Below, piece by piece: positions 11,404-24,287 of a stretch of 64,000 nucleotides of DNA (positions within the stretch are counted from its first letter, which is position 1; every line of letters begins with the position of its first letter). The translations under genes and the position numbers were made by a program. The DNA comes from Linaria vulgaris (Eukaryota > Streptophyta > Magnoliopsida > Lamiales > Plantaginaceae), in contig OX415249.1 of the NCBI GenBank assembly GCA_948329865.1, positions 91,047,087 to 91,111,086 of the forward strand, given 5' to 3'. Under the pieces are notes generated by a model. That model searched no databases. It saw only the letters and a list, made by a program, of their open reading frames with translations, and was not told the origin of the DNA.

Positions 11404-11685
11404 TTGTGGTTCTGGGTTGATGAACCACTTTGCCATCGTGCAAGAGAGGTTATACCGATGTTGAGGAGAAGAATTGAAAAGGCCAAAACCAAATTGAAGG
11501 AATTCCAAAAGGGAAAAATTGAATCTAAGTTGCAGCAGAAGAACATTGAGTTGGAGTTGAAGAATAATAAGCTGATGAAGAGGATGAAGAAGCTTGAAAA
11601 GCATGGTACTAATTTAGAGGCCAAAAATAGAAAATTATGGATAGCCCTATGTTTTTTTCTTTCTATTTTATGTGTTGTACTCTAA
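11404..11685 (+). pseudogene. GRF zinc-finger protein, 5'-truncated (coiled coil plus membrane anchor)
   Basis: The frame keeps the end of the GRF finger (FWVDEPLCHRA), then a Lys/Glu/Leu-rich coiled coil of about 50 residues (EFQKGKIESKLQQKNIELE), then a C-terminal hydrophobic segment (LWIALCFFLSILCVVL). This order is typical of small plant GRF-finger proteins such as the At4g04775 type. Compared with copy C, about 230 bp holding the start codon and zinc ligands are deleted between about 11399 and 11403, so the gene is not functional although the remaining frame is open. Confidence 0.65.
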
Positions 11686-11985
11686 CTTGATTAAGTAGGC
11701 TATGTTTTCTGATTTTGTTAATAAATTGTGTTGAAACAAAGAGTGTTGGATTTCTGTTATGTAACTTGATGCATGTGTTGAACAGATGCACATAATAATT
11801 AATTTAATGCAGCGGAAATAGAATAATAATGGAATTAAACCACATCCATTCATAACAAAGAAAAACAAAGAAAAAACATAATAGAAATTGTTCAAAATTC
11901 CCCACAAAAAACAAAATTAATCCTTGACATAAAAGGGTATGGGGGAGGGTCAGCAGAGATTATAAAATCCCACCACCACTTTTGC

Positions 11986-12518
11986 TTAGGGAGTCATGCC
12001 ATATTCTACTTGGAATCTGGACACGATCCTAATGGGTGGGATGGGAAGCTTCTTGATACAAAAACAGTAGTCCAACATGCGGTAGTTCATCAACCCATCT
12101 TCTGCAAATCTCTTCTGCATATTGGAAGGCTGCATCAGGTGTGCAATACAGATTAAAAAGCATGAAGTATTATTACTATTATCAAAATATTTAAAGTTTG
12201 TAGTACTCTTACATTTTTGAAGTAGCGCGCATAGTTGGAGTCTGTGTTCACGACCCCTCACCTCCAGTTGAAGGTGACCCCTGGTTTTTCGTAAAACTCG
12301 GTGAAAAGTTGAAGGCGCGTCCGCATTATCCACAGATGGTCCAGAATGTCCACAGAGGTCACTTCAACGCCCCTCCTCTCCGAGAATATTGCAGCCAGTT
12401 GCTCGTAAACTGGTTGCATAGTTGCCTCTATGTACCAAAGGTCATGCTGGACGCGATCACGGAGTTGATCCATAAGAAACGATTTGTTGATGACAGAGAA
12501 GTTTGCAAAGTTGAGGAA
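11986..12518 (-). pseudogene. Myb/SANT-like domain protein remnant (copy A)
   Basis: Minus-strand reading gives FLMDQLRDRVQHDLWYIEA, then ERRGVEVTSVDIL, and a segment ending PGVTFNWR. The pattern resembles plant Myb/SANT-like DNA-binding domains. An in-frame TGA follows NWR, and the frame then continues as GVVNTDSNYARYFKN. A probable intron (about 12135-12215) and a C-terminal exon (MQKRFAEDGLMNYRMLDYCF) follow. The 5' part is lost at the copia insertion (12519). Copy C has the same TGA, so decay began before duplication. The domain call is by pattern, not by a search. Confidence 0.5.
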
Positions 12519-12677
12519 TGTAAGATTGTAATATTCTGTGTGTCTTCTCATTAATCAATAGATGTATAAATACAATTACAATTTAGCAAGATAAGGTAAG
12601 CTATACAAAATCTCTAGGATATGATAATTATGGAAACAAGATAAACTAAACTAGGATATACAATAATATCTAATACA
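12519..12677 (-). repeat. Copia 3' LTR (159 bp)
   Basis: On the plus strand the LTR starts TGTAAGATTG and ends CTAATACA. On the minus strand it begins TGTATTAGATATT, directly after a polypurine tract (GCGGGGG, plus-strand 12678-12684). The adjoining RNase H frame ends just before it. Copy C has no LTR at the matching place (near 57178), which fixes the insertion point inside the Myb/SANT-like gene. Confidence 0.85.
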
Positions 12678-14962
12678 CCCCCGCAGTCGGAACGGGAGGA
12701 GGACGGACGTTGAGACTGGAACGAAAATCTTCAAAAAGTACACGTGAAAGGCCTTTCGTGAATATATCGGCGAATTGGTACCGAGACGGGACGTGAAGAG
12801 CCCGAATGAGGCCACGGGCAACCTTCTCACGAACAAAGTGGATGTCCATCTCAATGTGTTTGGTTCGTTGATGTTGAACCGAATTACCCGACAAGTAAAC
12901 AACACTGATGTTGTCACAATAGAACATGGTTGCTTTAGTGATAGGAAAGTGAACCTCAAGATGCAAATTTTGAAGCCAACATGCTTCAGATACCACATTA
13001 GCAACCCCGCGATACTCGGCCTCGGCACTAGAACGAGAGAGAGTGGGCTGACGTTTAGCGGACCATGAGATGAGATTGTCCCCAAAATAAACACAATAAC
13101 CCGAGGTAGAACGCCGAGTATCCGGGCAGCCGCCCCAATCAGCATCGGAGTAAGCAATTAGGCCAGAAACTGTGGAATGGGAGAGAGATAAACCATGATC
13201 CAATGTCCCCTGAAGATACCGAATGATGCATTTTAGAGAAGAGACATAATAGACCGACGTAGTGAGGAAGAAGAGGTTGTCAAAATAATGTCATCCACAT
13301 ATAACAATAAATACGTTTTGTCACCCCCCCACGACGATATATAAATAAAGAGTGATCTGACGTGCTATGAATAAAACCAATAGTAGCTACATAACCGACG
13401 AACCGTTGATACCAAGCCCAAGGGGCTTGTTTAAGGCCATAAAGAGACTTCTTGAGTAAGCACACATGATTAGGAAAGCGAGAGTCACGAAAGCCCATAT
13501 GTTGATGCATATAAACGGTTTCATGAAGCTTACCGTGTAAAAAGGCATTCTTGACATCCAGTTGATGTATGTCCCATGAATTAGATAGAGCAATACTCAA
13601 GACAGTCCTAATGGTTGCGGGTTTGACCATTGGGCTGAAAGTCTCGTCACAATCCACTCCAACCAGTTGAGACCTGCCATCACCAACAAGACGGGCTTTA
13701 TGTCGCTCAAAAGTATCGCCAGAGTTAAATTTATGTCTAAAAATCCACATGGAACGAATGACATTAACATTAGACGGACGAGGAACGAGCTCCCACGTAT
13801 TATTATTAATAATAGCGTTGTATTCATCAAACATGGCAAGTTTCCAATTGTGGTCGGATAGAGCGGTCGAAGGAGAGCGAGGGAGAGGAGAGGGGGACGA
13901 GGTAGTGTGTAAGTCGAAGACTTGTTTAGGCTTGAAGATGCCATGACGGCTGCGAGTCACCATTTGAGGAGAAGGGCCGTAAGTAGGAGGCGACGAAGAG
14001 GGAGGAGGAGGTGGTGGGGAACGAGGAGGTTGGGCGCCGTCGGGTGATGGTGGTGGATGAGATGGAGGTGCGGCTAGAGGGTCGTTTGGTGGCGCGTGAT
14101 GTACTTGTTGGAGGAGGAAGGGAGAGACATCCGAGTCGAGGAAAGTATATGAGGACGGTTGTGGTGTAGGTAAGTTGTAAAAAGGAAAAGTATTTTCATC
14201 AAAAACAATGTGATGACATATAATGATATTATTTGATTTTAAGTCGAGACATTTGTAGCCACGTTGGTTTGATGGATAGCCCAAAAAAACACATGGGGTA
14301 GAGCGGGCTTGTAATTTATTTATAGTAGAGGAGGGAAATAGGGGAAAGCATAGACACCCAAAAATACGTAGATGAGTGTAAGAGAGAATTTTGTTATAAA
14401 GTTTTTGTAGAGTGAAGGAGAAGTTAAGTATTTTAGTGGGGAGAATATTTAATAAATATGTGGCCATTTGTAGGGAGTGAGGCCAAAAAATCGGGAGAGG
14501 AGGGGGGGAGGGAGGCGTGAGAAAGTAGAGTACGAATTATATTATTTATGGTGCGAATTTTTCTTTCGGATTTTTCATTTTGAGAAGATGTATAAGGGCA
14601 AGAAAAGCGAAAAGTCATCCCATTTTTAGCACAAAATTGATGAAAAAGAGCATTATTATATTCTTTTCCATTATCACATTGAAAGCTTTTAATTCCGCGT
14701 TCAAATTGAGTTTTTATCAGTGCGCGAAAGGCTAAAAATGTAGAAAACACTTGTGAGTTATTAGCAATGGAAAAAGTCCATAAATAATTAGAAAAATCGT
14801 CCAAAAACAAGACATAATAACGATGACCCGAAGATCCCAAAACGGGAGAAGTCCAAAGGTTACTGTGAACAATATCAAACGGAAGTAAAGTACGAGAAGT
14901 AGATGACAAAAAAGAAATTATTAGTAATTGTGTTATTAAAAGTCTTAGCGCAGCTTTAGTCC
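12678..14962 (-). mobile_element. Ty1/copia pol remnant, truncated
   Basis: Going leftward, the minus strand encodes: the integrase core (LPFDIVHSNLW, SGHRYYVLFLDDFSNYLW, FQCDNGKEY; 14996-14433); the integrase C-terminus and Pro/Ser-rich linker (FGCLCFPLFPSS; CVFLGYPSNQRGYKC); the reverse-transcriptase start (HKARLVGDG, GVDCDETFSPMVKPATIR, QLDVKNAFLHG); then a break; and RNase H (IAYSDADWGGCPDTRRSTSG ... ADIFTKGL, 13203-12670). About 130 RT residues around and after the YVDD motif are missing near 13200-13290, with frameshifts. Gag, the protease, the 5' LTR and the primer site are absent because the tandem array at 14963 replaces them. It is inactive. Confidence 0.9.
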
Positions 14963-17900
14963 GCCTTGGATCCTCTCCTACAAAATTGTGCAACATCTTC
15001 TCCTACATCATCTAGATGAGTGCCACGTGGAAAAAACTTAAAGTTCCTTAATACCATGTTTGTCAATGATTAAAATCTCTTCCCTCAAATCTAGCAATAT
15101 CTCTTCTTTTAATTGTTATCCCTAAATTATAGTAACTGTGAATTGTTTCCTTATTCAGTGTTTCTCTCATAAATAAGATTTTAAATCAAGAAAACTATCG
15201 AACCATTATTTTTGTGCTACAAGTTATTAAATTAAAATTGTAGGCAGGTCTAATTTAAATAGGTTATTAAAGTAGAAAAAAAAAACATCTCTTAAACTTA
15301 TATCTACGGTAATTAGTATTACCTATAATCATTTCAATGTAAGCAAATTATTAAACTAAAATAGAGATATAAGATATAACTTTGAAATAATTTTAAATTA
15401 AAATTTATAGATGTGATTTATATCATATCTATTTATTAAATCATCATTCTGATCTAAAATAAAATAACACAATAATATTTAGTAATTAACTAAATAGACA
15501 GTCACTTATTATGACATCAAGTATGAAAGTATTAAAATCTTAAGGGATAAATGCATTAAACCCCCTGAACTATGCAGGTTTTTGAGTTTTCGTCCTTAAA
15601 CTAAATAAATAAGCGTTTTGCCCCCTAAACTATGCACGTCTGTGCGATTTGCCCCCTGGCCGGGTTTTCGGCTATTTTTTGGCCATTCTTGGTCTGAATT
15701 TTTCCCCTTACCCGACATATATGTGTTGTACTAGATGTATATTAGTAGTTGATGACAAAAAGTAGGCGAAAAAACACCTCGAACGGGGCATATTCCGGCC
15801 AAAATACACTGAAGATGAAATCACATTTTGGCCGGAATATGCCCCGTTCGAGGCATTTTTTCGCCTACTTTTTGTCATCAACTACTAATATACATCTAGT
15901 ACAACACATATGTGTCGGGTAAGGGGAAAAATTCCGGCCAAGAATGGCCAAAAATAGCCGAAAACCCGGCCAGGGGGCAAATCGCACAGACGTGCATAGT
16001 TTAGGGGGCAAAGCGCTTATTTATTTAGTTTAAGGACGAAAACTCAAAAACCTTCATAGTTCAGGGGGTTTAATGCATTTATCCCAAATCTTAATTACAG
16101 AACGAGAAATATTTTGAAAATGTATGGATACAATTTACTTAATTTTCTACTAACTTGGATAAAAAAAATTAATTGTGCTTTAATATTCAGTTTTTAACAT
16201 TATAGTCAAGTAAGTAAAAAGAAATAGGGATACAAAAATAGAAAAATAGAGATACGTTATTTTTCTTTACAGAGATACGTTTTTTAGATTATGTAAAGTA
16301 CTTTTATGGGATTTAAAATCTTATTGACGAGAGAATATTTTGATAATGTGTATATGTAAACATATCTTAATTGCTATAATTTAGGGATAGCAATTAATAA
16401 TAAAAGAATATGGTAAGATATAAGGGAAGAGATTTTAATCATTGACAAACATGGTGTTAAAGAACTTTAAATTTTTTCCACATGGCACTCATCTAGATGA
16501 CGTAGGAGAAGATGTAGCACAATTTTGTAGGAGATGATCCAAGGCGCCTTAATACCATGTTTGTCAATGATTAAAATCTCTTCCCTCAAATCTAGCAATA
16601 TCTCTTCTTTTAATTGTTATCCCTAAATTATAGTAACTGTGAATTGTTTCCTTATTCAGTGTTTCTCTCATAAATAAGATTTTAAATCAAGAAAACTATC
16701 GAACCATTATTTTTGTGCTACAAGTTATTAAATTAAAATTGTAGGCAGGTCTAATTTAAATAGGTTATTAAAGTAGAAAAAAAACATCTCTTAAACTTAT
16801 ATCTACGGTAATTAGTATTACCTATAATCATTTCAATGTAAGCAAATTATTAAACTAAAATAGAGATATAAGATATAACTTTGAAATAATTTTTAATTTA
16901 AATTTATAGATGTGATTTATATCATATCTATTTATTAAATCATCATTCTGATCTAAAATAAAATAACACAATAATATTTAGTAATTAACTAAATAGACAG
17001 TCACTTATTATGACATCAAGTATAAAAGTATTAAAATCTTAATTACAGAACGAGAAAAATTTTGAAAATGTATGGATACAATTTACTTAATTTTCTACTA
17101 ACTTGGATAAAAAAAATTAATTGTGCTTTAATATTCAGTTTTTAACATTATAGTCAAGTAAGTAAAAAGAAATAGGGATACAAAAATAGAAAAATAGAGA
17201 TACGTTATTTTTCTTTACAGAGATACGTTTTTTAGATTATGTAAAGTATTTTTATGGGATTTAAAATCTTATTGACGAGAGAATATTTTGATAATGTGTA
17301 TATGTAAACATATCTTAATTGCTATAATTTAGGGATAGCAATTAATAATAAAAGAATATGGTAAGATTTAAGGGAAGAGATTTTAATCATTGACAAACAT
17401 GGTGTTAAAGAACTTTAAATTTTTTCCACATGGCACTCATCTAGATGACGTAGGAGAAGATGTAGCACAATTTTGTAGGAGATGATCCAAGGCGCCTTAA
17501 TACCATGTTTGTCAATGATTAAAATCTCTTCCCTCAAATCTAGCAATATCTCTTCTTTTAATTGTTATCCCTAAATTATAGTAACTGTGAATTGTTTCCT
17601 TATTCAGTGTTTCTCTCATAAATAAGATTTTAAATCAAGAAAATTATCGAACCATTATTTTTGTGCTACAAGTTATTAAATTAAAATTGTAGGCAGGTCT
17701 AATTTAAATAGGTTATTAAAGTAGAAAAAAAAAACATCTCTTAAACTTATATCTACGGTAATTAGTATTACCTATAATCATTTCAATGTAAGCAAATTAT
17801 TAAACTAAAATAGAGATATAAGATATAACTTTGAAATAATTTTTAATTTAAATTTATAGATGTGATTTATATCATATCTATTTATTAAATCATCATTCTG

Positions 17901-20900
17901 ATCTAAAATAAAATAACACAATAATATTTAGTAATTAACTAAATAGACAGTCACTTATTATGACATCAAGTATAAAAGTATTAAAATCTTAATTACAGAA
18001 CGAGAAATATTTTGAAAATGTATGGATACAATTTACTTAATGTTCTACTAACTTGGATAAAAAAAATTAATTGTGCTTTAATATTCAGTTTTTAACATTA
18101 TAGTCAAGTAAGTAAAAGGAAATAGGGATACAAAAATAGAAAAATAGAGATACGTTATTTTTCTTTACAGGGATACTTTTTTTAGATTATGTAAAGTATT
18201 TTTATGGGATTTAAAATCTTATTGACGAGAGAATATTTTGATAATGTGTATATGTAAACATATCTTAATTGCTATAATTTAGGGATAGCAATTAATAATA
18301 AAAGAATATGGTAAGATTTAAGGGAAGAGATTTTAATCACTGACAAACATGGTGTTAAAGAACTTTAAATTTTTTCCACATGGCACTCATCTAGATGACG
18401 TAGGAGAAGATTTAGCACAATTTTGTAGGAGATGATCCAAGGCGCCTTAATACCATGTTTGTCAATGATTAAAATCTCTTCCCTCAAATCTAGCAATATC
18501 TCTTCTTTTAATTGTTATCCCTAAATTATAGTAACTGTGAATTGTTTCCTTATTCAGTGTTTCTCTCATAAATAAGATTTTAAATCAAGAAAACTATCGA
18601 ACCATTATTTTTGTGCTACAAGTTATTAAATTAAAATTGTAGGTAGGTCTAATTTAAATAGGTTATTAAAGTAGAAAAAAAAACATCTCTTAAACTTATA
18701 TCTACGGTAATTAGTATTACCTATAATCATTTCAATGTAAGCAAATTATTAAACTAAAATAGAGATATAAGATATAACTTTGAAATAATTTTAAATTAAA
18801 ATTTATAGATGTGATTTATATCATATCTATTTATTAAATCATCATTCTGATATAAAATAAAATAACACAATAATATTTAGTAATTAACTAAATAGACAGT
18901 CACTTATTATGACATCAAGTATAAAAGTATTAAAATCTTAATTACAGAACGAGAAAAATTTTGAAAATGTATGGATACAATTTACTTAATTTTCTACTAA
19001 CTTGGATAAAAAAAATTAATTGTGCTTTAATATTCAGTTTTTAACATTATAGTCAAGTAAGTAAAAAGAAATAGGGATACAAAAATAGAAAAATAGAGAT
19101 ACGTTATTTTTCTTTACAGAGATACGTTTTTTAGATTATGTAAAGTACTTTTATGGGATTTAAAATCTTATTGACGAGAGAATATTTTGATAATGTGTAT
19201 ATGTAAACATATCTTAATTGCTATAATTTAGGGATAGCAATTAATAATAAAAGAATATGGTAAGATATAAGGGAAGAGATTTTAATCATTGACAAACATG
19301 GTGTTAAAGAACTTTAAATTTTTTCCACATGGCACTCATCTAGATGACGTAGGAGAAGATGTAGCACAATTTTGTAGGAGATGATCCAAGGCGCCTTAAT
19401 ACCATGTTTGTCAATGATTAAAATCTCTTCCCTCAAATCTAGCAATATCTCTTCTTTTAATTGTTATCCCTAAATTATAGTAACTGTGAATTGTTTCCTT
19501 ATTCAGTGTTTCTCTCATAAATAAGATTTTAAATCAAGAAAACTATCGAACCATTATTTTTGTGCTACAAGTTATTAAATTAAAATTGTAGGCAGGTCTA
19601 ATTTAAATAGGTTATTAAAGTAGAAAAAAAACATCTCTTAAACTTATATCTACGGTAATTAGTATTACCTATAATCATTTCAATGTAAGCAAATTATTAA
19701 ACTAAAATAGAGATATAAGATATAACTTTGAAATAATTTTTAATTTAAATTTATAGATGTGATTTATATCATATCTATTTATTAAATCATCATTCTGATC
19801 TAAAATAAAATAACACAATAATATTTAGTAATTAACTAAATAGACAGTCACTTATTATGACATCAAGTATAAAAGTATTAAAATCTTAATTACAGAACGA
19901 GAAAAATTTTGAAAATGTATGGATACAATTTACTTAATTTTCTACTAACTTGGATAAAAAAAATTAATTGTGCTTTAATATTCAGTTTTTAACATTATAG
20001 TCAAGTAAGTAAAAAGAAATAGGGATACAAAAATAGAAAAATAGAGATACGTTATTTTTCTTTACAGAGATACGTTTTTTAGATTATGTAAAGTATTTTT
20101 ATGGGATTTAAAATCTTATTGACGAGAGAATATTTTGATAATGTGTATATGTAAACATATCTTAATTGCTATAATTTAGGGATAGCAATTAATAATAAAA
20201 GAATATGGTAAGATTTAAGGGAAGAGATTTTAATCATTGACAAACATGGTGTTAAAGAACTTTAAATTTTTTCCACATGGCACTCATCTAGATGACGTAG
20301 GAGAAGATGTAGCACAATTTTGTAGGAGATGATCCAAGGCGCCTTAATACCATGTTTGTCAATGATTAAAATCTCTTCCCTCAAATCTAGCAATATCTCT
20401 TCTTTTAATTGTTATCCCTAAATTATAGTAACTGTGAATTGTTTCCTTATTCAGTGTTTCTCTCATAAATAAGATTTTAAATCAAGAAAATTATCGAACC
20501 ATTATTTTTGTGCTACAAGTTATTAAATTAAAATTGTAGGCAGGTCTAATTTAAATAGGTTATTAAAGTAGAAAAAAAAAACATCTCTTAAACTTATATC
20601 TACGGTAATTAGTATTACCTATAATCATTTCAATGTAAGCAAATTATTAAACTAAAATAGAGATATAAGATATAACTTTGAAATAATTTTTAATTTAAAT
20701 TTATAGATGTGATTTATATCATATCTATTTATTAAATCATCATTCTGATCTAAAATAAAATAACACAATAATATTTAGTAATTAACTAAATAGACAGTCA
20801 CTTATTATGACATCAAGTATAAAAGTATTAAAATCTTAATTACAGAACGAGAAATATTTTGAAAATGTATGGATACAATTTACTTAATGTTCTACTAACT

Positions 20901-22230
20901 TGGATAAAAAAAATTAATTGTGCTTTAATATTCAGTTTTTAACATTATAGTCAAGTAAGTAAAAGGAAATAGGGATACAAAAATAGAAAAATAGAGATAC
21001 GTTATTTTTCTTTACAGGGATACTTTTTTTAGATTATGTAAAGTATTTTTATGGGATTTAAAATCTTATTGACGAGAGAATATTTTGATAATGTGTATAT
21101 GTAAACATATCTTAATTGCTATAATTTAGGGATAGCAATTAATAATAAAAGAATATGGTAAGATTTAAGGGAAGAGATTTTAATCACTGACAAACATGGT
21201 GTTAAAGAACTTTAAATTTTTTCCACATGGCACTCATCTAGATGACGTAGGAGAAGATTTAGCACAATTTTGTAGGAGATGATCCAAGGCGCCTTAATAC
21301 CATGTTTGTCAATGATTAAAATCTCTTCCCTCAAATCTAGCAATATCTCTTCTTTTAATTGTTATCCCTAAATTATAGTAACTGTGAATTGTTTCCTTAT
21401 TCAGTGTTTCTCTCATAAATAAGATTTTAAATCAAGAAAACTATCGAACCATTATTTTTGTGCTACAAGTTATTAAATTAAAATTGTAGGTAGGTCTAAT
21501 TTAAATAGGTTATTAAAGTAGAAAAAAAAACATCTCTTAAACTTATATCTACGGTAATTAGTATTACCTATAATCATTTCAATGTAAGCAAATTATTAAA
21601 CTAAAATAGAGATATAAGATATAACTTTGAAATAATTTTAAATTAAAATTTATAGATGTGATTTATATCATATCTATTTATTAAATCATCATTCTGATAT
21701 AAAATAAAATAACACAATAATATTTAGTAATTAACTAAATAGACAGTCACTTATTATGACATCAAGTATAAAAGTATTAAAATCTTAATTACAGAACGAG
21801 AAAAATTTTGAAAATGTATGGATACAATTTACTTAATTTTCTACTAACTTGGATAAAAAAAATTAATTGTGCTTTAATATTCAGTTTTTAACATTATAGT
21901 CAAGTAAGTAAAAAGAAATAGGGATACAAAAATAGAAAAATAGAGATACGTTATTTTTCTTTACAGAGATACGTTTTTTAGATTATGTAAAGTATTTTTA
22001 TGGGATTTAAAATCTTATTGACGAGAGAATATTTTGATAATGTGTATATGTAAACATATCTTAATTGCTATAATTTAGGGGAAGCAATTAATAATAAAAG
22101 AATATGGTAAGATTTAAGGGAAGAGATTTTAATCATTGACAAACATGGTGTTAAAGAACTTTAAATTTTTTCCACATGGCACTCATCTAGATGACATAGG
22201 AGAAGATGTAGCACAATTTTGTAGGAGATG
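14963..22230. repeat. Tandem array of seven ~949-bp units with inverted-repeat ends
   Basis: Units start (TTAATACCATGTTTGTC) at 15048, 16549, 17497, 18447, 19396, 20344 and 21294. Spacings are 948-950 bp once the insert in unit 1 is subtracted. Each unit begins with a sequence whose reverse complement closes it (AGGGAAGAGATTTTAATCA ... ACAAACATGGTGTTAA), and internal junctions read GATCCAAGGCGCC-TTAATACC. The outer left arm (14963-15047) is the reverse complement of the outer right arm (about 22145-22230), so the whole array also has terminal inverted repeats. Units 2-4 and 5-7 share the same private variants, giving a trimeric higher-order repeat. No coding capacity is seen. Confidence 0.92.
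15544..16085. mobile_element. Mutator-type foldback MITE in array unit 1, 9-bp TSD
   Basis: The 542-bp element starts GGGATAAATGCATTAAAC and ends in its reverse complement; the two arms pair over about 250 bp each around a short centre near 15810. AAATCTTAA lies on both sides (15535-15543 and 16086-16094). The other six units are empty here. Its ends closely resemble those of the Mutator-like element at 49760-54888 (GGGATAAAAGCATCAAAC) and share the CCCCTRAACTATG subterminal motif, so it is probably a non-autonomous relative. Confidence 0.92.
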
Positions 22231-23061
22231 CCTAGTTAATCTCTCAATTTCTTTTTCTTCTGCCGTTATATCTCTCGCATTGCGTATGTGGTTTTTGATT
22301 CTCTCAGAGTAAAGCTATTGCAGGTACTGTTTTCTTAATATATTAATTTATTGTTCAACTCATATGTCTTAGTTTAGGAATCAGTGGAAGAATTGATACA
22401 ATTGAATTATTAATTAGAAAACTAAATAGTGGCGCGGCCCATACGGAGTTTAAGAAGCATTTTTGTTAAAGTAATATATTATTTTCTTGCCAAGCTTTCA
22501 CGTGGGAATCAAAATGGTTTGGTTAAAATGAAGATTTTAATGGAAGCAATACTTCGACATGAATAATTGTTTGATTTGTGTTGTGCAAGTTAATAAGATT
22601 AGTAGCTTGTAAAGTTTATCCAGAATGATCAGATTTATGGTTCTGTGAGGCGCTGCAATCACATTAGCATGCATATTCAATAAAATAATTAGATCCGAAT
22701 CCATATTAACTTTACTAATGTATTTTCATGTTATATTATACTATGAAATTATAATGGAGTGATTAGCATTAGTTAGAGATTTTTTTTATCAACCAACCTT
22801 GTTAAGATATAGTGTCCCTACACATATACGTGTATATATATATATATTATAATTATGTTATCATGTTAGTACAGTAGGTTATGAAAAGTAAATTAGTTAC
22901 TTACTAATATGTATCTTTAATTTAGTATTAGATTAATAGTTTAGCACGATTTAAAATAAATCTTGAATGTCTCTTGACATTAATTAAATTCATGACTTTA
23001 AGGCAATTCCGAGTAGGCGCGAGTGAGCAGTTATCGCTCTCTACAGTTCTTAACATGTGCG

Positions 23062-23095
<34 letters not shown>

Positions 23096-23960
23096 TACAT
23101 ACTAAAATTATTTTCAAAAAGCTTGAAGGTATGTGCTAAATGTTTAATGATAGCATTGCATGTGTTTATAATTACGTAGTAAATGTGCTGATTCGTTATC
23201 ATGATCGTCTGTTATTGTATTCGTGTAACTTGCTACTTGTGTGTCTGTCATAATTTTGACTATCGAACGTTTTGGTTGTGAAATGGATCAACGGCTATGT
23301 CTGCACGAGGTACTACTGGGCGGCAGAGGGCTAGCCAGTGGGACCTAGTGACGCCTTGCCCCTTTCCCTTAAAGCATCAGAAGGTTGTTGCTTTTGAGGG
23401 GATCAACGAGTATGCGAGCATGTACCTAGGCATGCGTGAACGTTTTCAAGGTCTCTCCTTGAACGGAGTGACAAGGTAACAGACGTGGGTGTTATAAGGT
23501 AAAGATGAGTGAACGACTTAGTAAACGGTTAACGCCCTCCTAATATGACTGAAAGTGAATATGTGCTTGACTGTTTAACTTGTTGCATTTAACTCTCTTA
23601 TTCCATGTACATCTTGCACACATTTGTGACACCACTGAGATTTTTATCTCACTTGCCTGCCCTTCTGTCTAGATTTATGTAGGCAAATGTTGGATCGCTG
23701 GAGAGCGGAGACAAAGGAAGCTTAATTAGGGCTCAACTGCATTGTTTTATGGTTTCATTTAGAGTTACTTTTTCTTATTCAAGACTTCCATGTTGGACTT
23801 AGTTTTCTTTAGTGTTGTTAGTTTCTGTTCCTGTCTTTGGATATTGTCATTTGGTTGTCGAACTTTGGGCATTTGCGATTATTGTACCTTTATGAATTAT
23901 TTAGTGAACCTTGTTATTTGCTTTAAAAGGTTGGGGCGTCACAATAACGGTGTTGGTAGC
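22231..23960 (+). mobile_element. Probable LTR-type retroelement debris
   Basis: No gene is recognised. The segment CACCACTGAGATTTTTATCTC (about 23630) and the block ending GGGGCGTCACA (about 23934-23944) resemble the 3' halves of plant gypsy LTRs. A few bases on, TTGGTAGCAGGGAG (about 23953) looks like a decayed primer-binding region. No matching LTR start or gag/pol is seen. A GTAT/TA microsatellite lies at about 23060-23095. The 60-codon frame at 23297 has no recognisable domain. Confidence 0.35.
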
Positions 23961-24106
23961 AGGGAGTTTCATGGATGAATTTGGTGGTTAATTCGGAAGT
24001 CGATATAGCTAAACGGTGACGAGAAGTGATTAAGCAAGAAAGTGAAAGCATGACCATAAAAATCATAGTGATGGTCATTGAAGAGAATAACGGGTTGTGC
24101 AATAGA

Positions 24107-24275
24107 GCAACAAATTGACTGGAAAAAGGTAATAAATGAAAGCAAAAAGTGAACAATTGATAGAGACGTGAAGAACAAAAAAAAAACAACATTCTAGTAT
24201 ATAGCTTTGTGCAAATTGACTGAAAATAAGGTAATAATTGAAAGCAAAAAGTGAAAAATTGATAGAGACGTAAAG
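24107..24275 (+). repeat. ~70-bp direct repeat, two copies about 104 bp apart
   Basis: A segment beginning near CAAATTGACTG and including GAAAGCAAAAAGTGAA and ATTGATAGAGACGT occurs at about 24111 and again at about 24215 with a few differences. Confidence 0.75.
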
Positions 24276-24287
24276 AAAAAATAGCAT

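Larger units (their letters stand above)
10861..12518. mobile_element. Intron-1 insertion carrying GRF and Myb/SANT-like genes (copy A, truncated)
   Basis: After GTTGCTGATTG the sequence departs from intron 1 of the intact gene and matches 55177-57180 in copy C. It begins with a G/C-rich hairpin (10877-10905). At 11139 it enters a region rich in CAGTTACC and CGGTMCAAACTTT words, which recur inverted at the far end of copy C (about 57700-57835). It carries one gene on each strand, convergent. The right part is cut off by a copia LTR at 12519. The superfamily is not determined. Confidence 0.6.

Noticed and set aside
14963..22230. CRISPR-like or prokaryotic repeat array
   Set aside because: Units are ~949 bp with no spacers, in plant DNA; this is a tandem array.
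23297..23479. 60-codon open frame as a small gene
   Set aside because: No motif, no splice context and it lies in LTR-like sequence.
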